Assembly: GCF_036346855.1 (NCBI RefSeq)
Contig: NZ_CP107841.1
Coordinates: 3,600,001 to 3,664,000 of the forward strand
Origin: Streptomyces europaeiscabiei
GTDB lineage: Bacteria; Actinomycetota; Actinomycetes; Streptomycetales; Streptomycetaceae
Direction of reading: 5' to 3'
DNA: 64,000 nucleotides
Shown here: piece by piece, positions 35,763 to 41,703 of the stretch
Numbering within the stretch: position 1 is the first letter of the stretch
Layout: each line of letters begins with the position of its first letter
Made by a program: the position numbers and the translations under genes
Notes under the pieces: model-generated
The model's input: only the letters and a program-made list of their open reading frames with translations
What the model was told of the DNA's origin: nothing
Database searches by the model: none

Positions 35763-36487
35763 CGAACACCGGGCGGACGGCCACCCCTGAGCCGCGAACG
35801 GCCACGGCCACCCGGCCTGCCGTGCAACTCCGGGCACTCACCCGGTCGTTCGACGGGCGCAAGGTCCTCGACGGCATCGACCTCGACATCCCCGCCGGGC
35901 AGTTCGTGGCCCTGCTCGGGCACAGCGGCTCCGGCAAGAGCACGCTGCTACGGGCGGTCGCCGGGCTCGACCACGAGGTGGTGGGCAGCGGGCGGCTCAC
36001 CGCGCCGGCCCGGGTGTCCGTCGTCTTCCAGGACTCCCGGCTGCTGCCCTGGCGCCGGGTCCTCGACAACGTGCTGCTCGGCGCGGAGGGCAAGGAGGCC
36101 GCGGCCAGGGGCCGCGAGCGCGCCTGGCCGAACGAGCTGTCCGGCGGCGAGGCCCAGCGCGCGGCCCTCGCTCGCTCCCTGGTCCGCGATCCCGAACTGC
36201 TGCTGGCCGACGAGCCGTTCGGCGCCCTGGACGCGCTCACCCGGATCAGGATGCACACCCTGCTCAGGCAGCTGTGGGAGCACCACAAGCCCTCCGTCCT
36301 GCTCGTCACCCACGACGTCGACGAGGCGATCGTGCTCGCCGACCGCGTCCTCGTGCTCGAGCAGGGGCGCATCGGCCTCGACCTGACCATCGACCGCCCG
36401 CACCCGCGCTCGTACCGGGACCCCCTGCTGGGGGAGTACCGCGAGCGACTGCTGATCGCGCTCGGCGTGACGGAGGACCACCAGTGA
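35738..36487 (+). CDS. ABC transporter ATPase, SsuB type, with a short helical domain
   Basis: A 249-residue ATPase. Walker A GHSGSGKST, Q-loop VVFQDSRLLPWRR, signature LSGGEAQR, Walker B LLLADEP and the switch His in LLVTHDVDEA are intact. Between the Q-loop segment and the signature it has only KEAAARGRERAWPNE, about ten residues fewer than E. coli SsuB as I recall it. The missing part is the helix that normally reads ALxxVGLxxR, so a small in-frame deletion is likely; activity may still be possible. ATG at 35738 follows GGAGGG. Its stop forms GTGA with a downstream repeat frame. Confidence 0.88.
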   Translation: MATHAEQLTNTGRTATPEPRTATATRPAVQLRALTRSFDGRKVLDGIDLDIPAGQFVALLGHSGSGKSTLLRAVAGLDHEVVGSGRLTAPARVSVVFQDSRLLPWRRVLDNVLLGAEGKEAAARGRERAWPNELSGGEAQRAALARSLVRDPELLLADEPFGALDALTRIRMHTLLRQLWEHHKPSVLLVTHDVDEAIVLADRVLVLEQGRIGLDLTIDRPHPRSYRDPLLGEYRERLLIALGVTEDHQ

Positions 36488-36666
36488 CCTCCGGTGAAAC
36501 GCCGACGACCCCCGCAGGCCCACCCATCCCCTCCGGCCAACCACCGACAACTCCCGCAGGCCCACCCATCCCCTCCGGCCAACCACCGACAACTCCCGCA
36601 GGCCCACCCATCCCCTCCGGCCAACCACCGACGACCCCCACACGGCCGGCCCATGACCTCCGGTGA
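36484..36666 (+). CDS. Possible Pro-rich repeat peptide, first frame
   Basis: A GTG at 36484 overlaps the ATPase stop (GTGA) and opens a 60-codon frame made of PPIPSGQPPTTPAG repeats, ending HDLR. It has no known domain. A single-base shift near 36640 moves the same repeat peptide into the next frame, so this may be half of a frameshifted gene or simply translated repeat DNA that maintains coupling. Confidence 0.3.
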   Translation: MTSGETPTTPAGPPIPSGQPPTTPAGPPIPSGQPPTTPAGPPIPSGQPPTTPTRPAHDLR

Positions 36667-36781
36667 ACCGACCACGACTCCCCGCGGACCGTCGATCGCC
36701 TCCGGCAAGCCGCCGACGAGTCCCGCCGGGCCCCGGACGACCGTCACAGAACCGCCCATGACCCCCGAGGACCACCAGTGA
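36653..36781 (+). CDS. Possible Pro-rich repeat peptide, second frame
   Basis: An ATG at 36653, 14 bases inside the end of the first repeat frame, opens a 42-codon frame that starts MTSGEPTTTPRG and ends TPEDHQ, like the ATPase C-terminus (TEDHQ). Its TGA overlaps the GTG of the monooxygenase gene. The chain of overlapping stops and starts would carry ribosomes from the ATPase gene to the monooxygenase gene. Confidence 0.3.
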   Translation: MTSGEPTTTPRGPSIASGKPPTSPAGPRTTVTEPPMTPEDHQ

Positions 36782-38124
36782 CATCGAGACAGCTCCACCT
36801 CAACGCCTTCCTGATGCACACCGGCCACCACGAGGCGTCGTGGCGGCTTCCGGAGTCCGACCCGTACGCGCACGTCGAGCTGGACCACTATGTGCGGCTG
36901 GCCCGGATCGCGGAGCGCGGCACCTTCGACTCGCTCTTCCTGGCCGACGGGCCGCAGCTGTGGGGCAGCGTGGGCCAGCGTCCGGCGGGCGCCCTGGAAC
37001 CGCTCACCCTGCTCACCGCCCTGGCGACGGCGACCCAGCACATCGGCCTGATCGCCACCGCCTCCACCTCCTACAACTCCCCCTACAACCTGGCCCGCAA
37101 GTTCGCCTCGCTCGACATCCTCAGCGGCGGCCGGGCCGGCTGGAACATCGTCACCACCGCCGGCGCGGAGGCAGCCCGCAACTTCGGTCTCGACGCCGAG
37201 CCCGCACACGCCCAGCGGTACGCGCGGGCCTCCGAGTTCCTCGACGTGGCCCTGAAGCTCTGGGACAGCTGGGAGGACGACGCGATCGTCGCCGACAAGG
37301 CGTCCGGTGTCTGGGCCGACGACACGAAGATCCATCCGCCCCGGCACCGGGGGACGTACTTCAGCGTCGAGGGCCCGCTCAACGTCCCCCGCTCGCCCCA
37401 GGGTTACCCACTGCTCGTGCAGGCCGGGTCGAGCGAGGACGGCAAGACGTTCGCGGCACGGTACGCGGAGGCCGTGTTCACCGCCCAGCAGACCATCGAG
37501 GACGCGCAGGCCTTCTACGCCGACCTCAAGTCCCGTACGGCCGCGACCGGCCGGGACCCCGAGCACATCAAGGTACTGCCAGGCATCGTCCCGGTGCTCG
37601 GCTCGACGGAGGCCGAGGCGCGGGCGGCCGAGCGGGTCCTGGAGGACCACATCGTGTACACGCACGGGGTGGGCAATCTGGAGCGGTTGCTGCAACTGGA
37701 CGCGGGGACACTGGAGTTGGACGCCCCGCTCCCCGACGGTCTGCCGCCCGAGAGCGCGATCGAGGGTGCCAAGAGCCGCTACACGCTCGTCGTCGAGCTG
37801 GCCCGGCGCGACCGGCTCACCGTGCGGGAGCTGATCGGGCGGCTGGGCGGCGGGCGCGGGCACCTCACCTTCGCCGGGACGCCCGAGCAGGTCGCCGACA
37901 AGATCGAGACCTGGTTCACGCGGGGCGCCGCCGACGGCTTCAACATCATGCCCGCGGTCCTGCCGTCCGGCCTCGACGCCTTCGTCGACCACGTCGTCCC
38001 GATCCTGCGCGCCCGCGGTCTGCTCCGCACCGAGTACGGCCCGCGCCGGACCCTGCGGGACCGCTACGGCCTGCCGAGGCCCGCCAACCAGCACGTCAGC
38101 ACGTCCGCACCCGCCCTCGTCTGA
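36778..38124 (+). CDS. FMN-dependent monooxygenase, NtaA/SnaA/DszA family
   Basis: A 448-residue bacterial-luciferase-fold enzyme. Family features: [18 protein letters not shown], the [34 protein letters not shown] core, and [26 protein letters not shown]. These two-component enzymes use reduced FMN from a partner reductase to oxygenate substrates such as nitrilotriacetate, dibenzothiophene sulfone or sulfonates. Beside a sulfonate transporter and tauD, desulfonation is the likely role. GTG at 36778 overlaps the stop of the repeat frame. No flavin reductase gene is nearby. Confidence 0.9.
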   Translation: MTSRQLHLNAFLMHTGHHEASWRLPESDPYAHVELDHYVRLARIAERGTFDSLFLADGPQLWGSVGQRPAGALEPLTLLTALATATQHIGLIATASTSYNSPYNLARKFASLDILSGGRAGWNIVTTAGAEAARNFGLDAEPAHAQRYARASEFLDVALKLWDSWEDDAIVADKASGVWADDTKIHPPRHRGTYFSVEGPLNVPRSPQGYPLLVQAGSSEDGKTFAARYAEAVFTAQQTIEDAQAFYADLKSRTAATGRDPEHIKVLPGIVPVLGSTEAEARAAERVLEDHIVYTHGVGNLERLLQLDAGTLELDAPLPDGLPPESAIEGAKSRYTLVVELARRDRLTVRELIGRLGGGRGHLTFAGTPEQVADKIETWFTRGAADGFNIMPAVLPSGLDAFVDHVVPILRARGLLRTEYGPRRTLRDRYGLPRPANQHVSTSAPALV

Positions 38125-38204
38125 TCCCCGAAGTCCCGCCGCCCCGAACGTCCGGCCCTCGAAAGTCCAGCCCTCGAAAGTCCGGCCCAGAAAGAAAGCA
38201 CGCC

Positions 38205-39158
38205 ATGACCATCGACATCCAGAAGGTCACCGCCCACATCGGCGCCCGTGTCTCCGGCGTCGACATCTCCGAGCCCCTCGACGAGGAGACGGTGCCGCCC
38301 TGCGCGAGGCCCTCAACGTCCACAGGGCGCTCGTCTTCGACGACGTGAACCTCGACGACGAGACCCACCAGGCCTTCGTCCGCCACTTCGGCGACATCAC
38401 CACCGCCCACCCGACGGTGGCCGCCGTCGAGGGGGCCGCGAACGTCCTGCCCGTGGACAGCGAGCGGGGGCGCGCCAACCACTGGCACACCGACGTCACG
38501 TTCGTCCTCAACCCGCCGCAGGCCACCACCCTGCGCAGCATCACGATCCCGCCGTACGGCGGCGAGACCCTGATCGCGAACTCGGCGGCGGCCTACCGTG
38601 ACCTGCCCGAACCACTGCGGCGGCTGGCCGACGGCCTGTGGGCCGAGCACACCAACGACTACGACTACGCGGTGCCGGACGAGGAGATCGACGCGGAGCG
38701 GGCCGAGCAGCGCGCCCGGTTCACGTCGATCAAGTACCGCACGGTCCACCCGGTGGTCCGCGTCCACCCTCCCCCACTTCTCGACTTCGCTCGAAGCGGG
38801 GGGACCCCCATCCGGTGAACGCGGGCTGTTCATCGGCGGTTTCGCGCAGCGGATCGTGGGCCTGTCGCTCGGCGAGTCCCGCAAGCTCCTCGACCTGCTC
38901 CGGTCGTACGTGACCCGGCCGGAGAACGTGCTGCGCCACCGCTGGTCGGAGAACCAGCTCGTCGTCTTCGACAACCGCATCACCCAGCACTACGCCATCG
39001 ACAACTACGACGGCCTGCCGCGCCGGCTGCACCGGGTGACCGTCGCCGGTGACGTGCCGGCGGGCATCGAGGGCACGGAGAGCCACTCGGTCGAGGGGGA
39101 CGCCTCGCACTACACGTCCGTGGCCTCGCAGCCCGTGCCCGTGCCCGTGGCGGCCTGA
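38205..39158 (+). pseudogene. Disrupted TauD-type alpha-ketoglutarate dioxygenase
   Basis: Pieces of one TauD/TfdA protein lie in three frames. The start [20 protein letters not shown] is intact to about 38293, where loss of one G shifts the frame (adding a G restores [10 protein letters not shown]). The middle part holds the iron ligands HTD (HWHTDVTF) and runs to about 38768. There an inserted palindrome of about 45 bases interrupts it and brings a stop. The last part (ERGLFIGGFAQRIVGLSL to the end) contains the distal His region FDNRITQHYAIDNYDG. As it stands no full enzyme can be made. The first shift could be a base-calling error; the insertion is not. Confidence 0.85.
38768..38812. repeat. 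Palindromic mini-element inserted in tauD
   Basis: About 45 bases: CTCCCCCACTTCTCGACTTC followed by GCTCGAAGCGGGGGGACCC and CCATC. CCCCCACTT pairs with AAGCGGGGG around CTCGACTTCGCTCG. From memory, very similar GGGGGTCCCCC..CTTCGAGCGAAG..GGGGGAG sequences are scattered through Streptomyces genomes, usually between genes. Here it sits inside a reading frame. The exact ends are uncertain by a few bases. Confidence 0.7.
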
Positions 39159-39240
39159 CCCCGTCGCCGCGGAGCCGGGCGGCGGCCCCGCCGGGGCCCG
39201 TGCCGCGCGGGCACAGCCGGCGCCCGACGCGTCCGGAAAG

Positions 39241-39276
39241 CGGACAGCCCTTCCGTTTCCACGGAAGGGCTGTCCG
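39241..39276 (+). terminator. Terminator of the sulfonate operon
   Basis: A perfect 15-bp stem (CGGACAGCCCTTCCG and complement) with a TTTCCA loop, 83 bases after the tauD stop. Confidence 0.85.
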
Positions 39277-39294
39277 TGGTGGTGGGCGTCCTCC

Positions 39295-39505
39295 GGGCCG
39301 TCGATCGTCGTCGTCCACGCCCACTCCGGGCTCCTCGCCATGGCGGTGACGCGGACGCTCGGCGAGATGCGCGCCACGCACCCCTCTTCGGGCTCCCTCT
39401 CGGCCCTCACCGAACACGCCATCCGCCCACGGGCGGGCTTCGTGGCCGGTCGGCCGGTCGTTCCGGGTACTGGCGCGTCTTCGTCCTGACGGCCCGGGAG
39501 CCGAG
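39295..39505 (+). pseudogene. Relic of an amino-acid permease
   Basis: The frame reads GPSIVVVHAHSGLLAMAVTR, then TLGEMRATHPSSGSLSALTE and HAIRPRAGFVAG. This aligns residue by residue with the helix 2-3 region of APC permeases, for example the intact one at 26273-27730 (GPGILLSYALVGTMVVLVMR, MLGEMSAANPTSGSFSAHAD). Just after, the frame shifts and GYWRVFVLTARE continues the match (YWFFWVVVLAVE). No start or other helices are left, so it is a deletion remnant. Confidence 0.65.
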
Positions 39506-39591
39506 GCGCGGACGCGGTCGTACCGGTCGGGCGGGACGGCGCTGTTCCTGGCGGCGCCCGGATGTGCCCGACAGAGGGCGCGCCGCCCGCT

Positions 39592-39690
39592 GACACACCT
39601 CGCATGCTTCAGGGCCCTCGCGCCGACACACCTCGCATGCTTCAGGGCCCTCGCGCGGAGGACGGACGGTCGGTTCGCGCGAGGGCCCTT
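39592..39690. repeat. 33-bp tandem duplication with hairpin upstream of sodF
   Basis: A 33-bp unit beginning GACACACCTCGCATGCTTCA is present twice in tandem (39592-39624 and 39625-39657). The end of each copy, AGGGCCCTCGCGC, can pair with GCGCGAGGGCCCT at 39677-39689, giving a 13-bp hairpin that probably insulates sodF from upstream transcription. Confidence 0.8.
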
Positions 39691-39737
39691 TCGCGTGCCC
39701 GAACACGCCCCACCAGCCTCTTGCTGCTAGCGTGCAC

Positions 39738-39754
39738 TTGCAAGTAGTTTGCAA
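39738..39754. promoter_or_regulatory. Nur box in the sodF promoter
   Basis: TTGCAA-GTAGT-TTGCAA is an exact copy of the TTGCAA-N5-TTGCAA operator known for Nur, the nickel-sensing Fur-family repressor of Streptomyces sodF. TAGCGT at 39728-39733 is a plausible -10, so the box overlaps the transcription start, where Nur would block RNA polymerase when nickel is available. Confidence 0.85.
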
Positions 39755-39776
39755 TAAGAGGTCGGAGGGGACCCCC

Positions 39777-40418
39777 ATGCCCGTCTACACGCTTCCCGAA
39801 CTGCCGTACGACTACGCCGCGCTCGCACCCGTCATCAGCCCCGAGATCATCGAGCTGCACCACGACAAGCACCACGCGGCGTACGTCAAGGGAGCCAACG
39901 ACACGCTCGACCAGCTCGCGGAGGCGCGCGACAAGGAGACGTGGGGCGCGATCAACGGCCTGGAGAAGAACCTGGCCTTCCATCTCTCCGGCCACATCCT
40001 GCACTCCATCTACTGGCAGAACATGACCGGCGACGGCGGCGGTGAGCCGCTGGCCGCCGACGGCGTGGGCGAGCTGGCGGACGCCATCACCGAGTCCTTC
40101 GGTTCGTTCGCGGGCTTCAAGGCCCAGCTGACCAAGGCCTCCGCCACCACCCAGGGCTCCGGCTGGGGCGTGCTGGCGTACGAGCCGCTCAGTGGGCGAC
40201 TCATCGTGGAGCAGGTCTACGACCACCAGGGCAACGTCGGCCAGGGCACCACCCCGATCCTCGTCTTCGACGCCTGGGAGCACGCCTTCTACCTGCAGTA
40301 CAAGAACCAGAAGGTCGACTTCATCGACGCCATGTGGGCCGTCGTCGACTGGCAGGACGTGTCCCGCCGTTACGAGGCCGCCAAGTCCCGCGCGGGCGTG
40401 CTGCTGCTGGCCCCCTGA
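39777..40418 (+). CDS. sodF: Iron superoxide dismutase
   Basis: A 213-residue cytosolic Fe(Zn)-SOD. Metal ligands can be read: His in [12 protein letters not shown], His in [12 protein letters not shown], and Asp/His in [24 protein letters not shown] and [14 protein letters not shown] are typical. The ATG at 39777 follows GGAGGGG. The Nur box upstream predicts repression by nickel, when the nickel SOD (sodN, not in this window) takes over. A terminator follows 70 bases after the stop. Confidence 0.97.
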   Translation: MPVYTLPELPYDYAALAPVISPEIIELHHDKHHAAYVKGANDTLDQLAEARDKETWGAINGLEKNLAFHLSGHILHSIYWQNMTGDGGGEPLAADGVGELADAITESFGSFAGFKAQLTKASATTQGSGWGVLAYEPLSGRLIVEQVYDHQGNVGQGTTPILVFDAWEHAFYLQYKNQKVDFIDAMWAVVDWQDVSRRYEAAKSRAGVLLLAP

Positions 40419-40487
40419 GCAGGCCCCGCCGAGATGTCCTGCTCGTGATCGTCTTCTCAACCTTCACCGGGCAGGCAGAAAGAGGCA

Positions 40488-40520
40488 GAACCCCCGCGAG
40501 GACGTGACCCGCGGGGGTTC
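40488..40520 (+). terminator. Terminator of sodF
   Basis: An 11-bp perfect stem (GAACCCCCGCG / CGCGGGGGTTC) with an 11-base loop, followed by TCTCG. Confidence 0.75.
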
Positions 40521-40647
40521 TCGCCGTCCGGGACCGGAAAACGCCACCGGCGGGACGCGTTCCGGTCTGACGGTTTCCTGAACTTTCGCCCTATGATCCC
40601 GGTTTCCGGCCGGATTCCCGATCCGGCCGACCGGACCGGGAGGTCGC

Positions 40648-40866
40648 ATGTCGACGAGCTACAAGCACTGCCCGCCGTGTGGAGGAAGCAAGCCCCTGCC
40701 GTTCTACGAGGCCGACAAGGAAGTGCGGCAGCACCTCGAGTCTCTGGGGAAGAACCCGGCCGGCTGGTGGCGCTGCGCCAACCACGGTGAGAAGGGCCGC
40801 TGCCTGTTCGTCCAGCCGTGGGGCAACCAGAGCGAGGGGCTCACCCTCCCGGAGTCCTTCAGGTGA
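40648..40866 (+). CDS. Small Cys-containing hypothetical protein
   Basis: A 72-residue protein MSTSYKHCPPCGGSKPLPFY... with CPPC near the start, then WWRCANHGEKGRC. The CxxC plus C..H..C arrangement could bind one zinc ion as a small ribbon. GGGAGGTCGC lies before the ATG. It is convergent with the DsbA-fold gene (nine bases between stops). I do not recognise a named family. Confidence 0.65.
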   Translation: MSTSYKHCPPCGGSKPLPFYEADKEVRQHLESLGKNPAGWWRCANHGEKGRCLFVQPWGNQSEGLTLPESFR

Positions 40867-40875
40867 CCCGGCCGC

Positions 40876-41529
40876 TCAGACCAGGTTGCTGAAGTCCGGG
40901 CCCTTGGTGCGGGTGCGCTTGAGTTCGTAGAAGCCCGGGACCGAGGCGACCAGGAGGGTGCCGTCCCAGAGCTTGGCGGCCTCCTCGCCCTTCGGGGCGG
41001 GGGTGACGACCGGACCGAAGAAGGCTATCTGCTCGCCGTCGGCGCCGGGGACGGCGATGACGGGGGTGCCGACGTCCTGGCCGACCTTGTCGATGCCCTC
41101 CTTGTGGGAGGCGCGCAGCTCGGCCTCGTACGGGGTGGAGTCCCAGTGCTCCATGAGGGACTCGGGCAGCCCGACCTCGGCCACCGCGGCGGCGACGACG
41201 TCCTTCTCTATGCCCAGGCCCTGGTTGTGCGCACGTGTGCCGATCGCGGTGTAGAGGTCACCGAGGACCTTGGCTCCGTGCTCCTGCTGGGCGGCTATGA
41301 CGATCCGTACCGGGCCCCAGGCCTTGGTGGCCAGCAGCTCGCGGTACTCCTCGGGCAGGTCGTCGATCTTGGGCTCGTTCAGCACCGCGAGGCTCATCAC
41401 ATGCCAGCGGACCTCGATGTCCCGGACCTTCTCCACCTCCAGGACCCACCGCGAGGTCATCCAGGCCCACGGGCACAGGGGGTCGAACCAGAAGTCGACG
41501 GGGGTCTTGCCGGAGGTCTGCTCGGACAT
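40876..41529 (-). CDS. DsbA-fold oxidoreductase, mycothiol-dependent nitroreductase-like
   Basis: A 217-residue thioredoxin-fold protein with a large helical insert. VDFWFDPLCPWAWMTSRWVLEV matches the start of the Mycobacterium Rv2466c group (mycothiol-dependent nitroreductase, DsbA family), but the motif is CPWA, not CPWC, so the resolving Cys is absent. A single-Cys (monothiol) mechanism with mycothiol is possible. VGTPVIAVPG holds the cis-Pro loop. AAGGAG lies four bases before the ATG. Confidence 0.85.
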   Translation of the reverse strand: MSEQTSGKTPVDFWFDPLCPWAWMTSRWVLEVEKVRDIEVRWHVMSLAVLNEPKIDDLPEEYRELLATKAWGPVRIVIAAQQEHGAKVLGDLYTAIGTRAHNQGLGIEKDVVAAAVAEVGLPESLMEHWDSTPYEAELRASHKEGIDKVGQDVGTPVIAVPGADGEQIAFFGPVVTPAPKGEEAAKLWDGTLLVASVPGFYELKRTRTKGPDFSNLV

Positions 41530-41703
41530 GGTTCTCCTTGGACGAGAGTTCGGAAGGCCGTTCGTGTGGGAAGTCGCTTCAGCTGCCAACACCGACGGCC
41601 GGGCGTCGCATTCCCACCTGCCCGCCCTCGGACGCGCATGACAGGATCGGGCCTGTCCGCATACTGAACGCCACCTGAACACCACCCCTAGGGAGTGCCG
41701 CCC

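Larger units (their letters stand above)
36473..36782. repeat. 42-bp proline-rich tandem repeat region with duplicated gene junction
   Basis: A 16-bp sequence GAGGACCACCAGTGAC, the end of the ATPase gene plus the coupled GTGA start, occurs at 36473-36488 and again at 36767-36782, just at the start of the monooxygenase gene. The copies are 294 bases apart, exactly seven times 42. Between them are 42-bp units: three nearly identical (36515-36640) and about four diverged. Units encode a PPIPSGQPPTTPAG-like 14-residue repeat. This looks like an insertion or expansion into a once directly coupled ATPase-monooxygenase junction. Confidence 0.85.

Noticed and set aside
36514..36640. Possible CRISPR-like array
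   Set aside because: Units are contiguous with no unique spacers and no cas genes nearby.
36306..36641. Minus-strand Gly/Trp repeat frame (GVVGGWPEGMGGPA) in the 42-bp repeat region
   Set aside because: It exists only because the tandem repeat has a period divisible by three; no ribosome site and it would be antisense to the operon.
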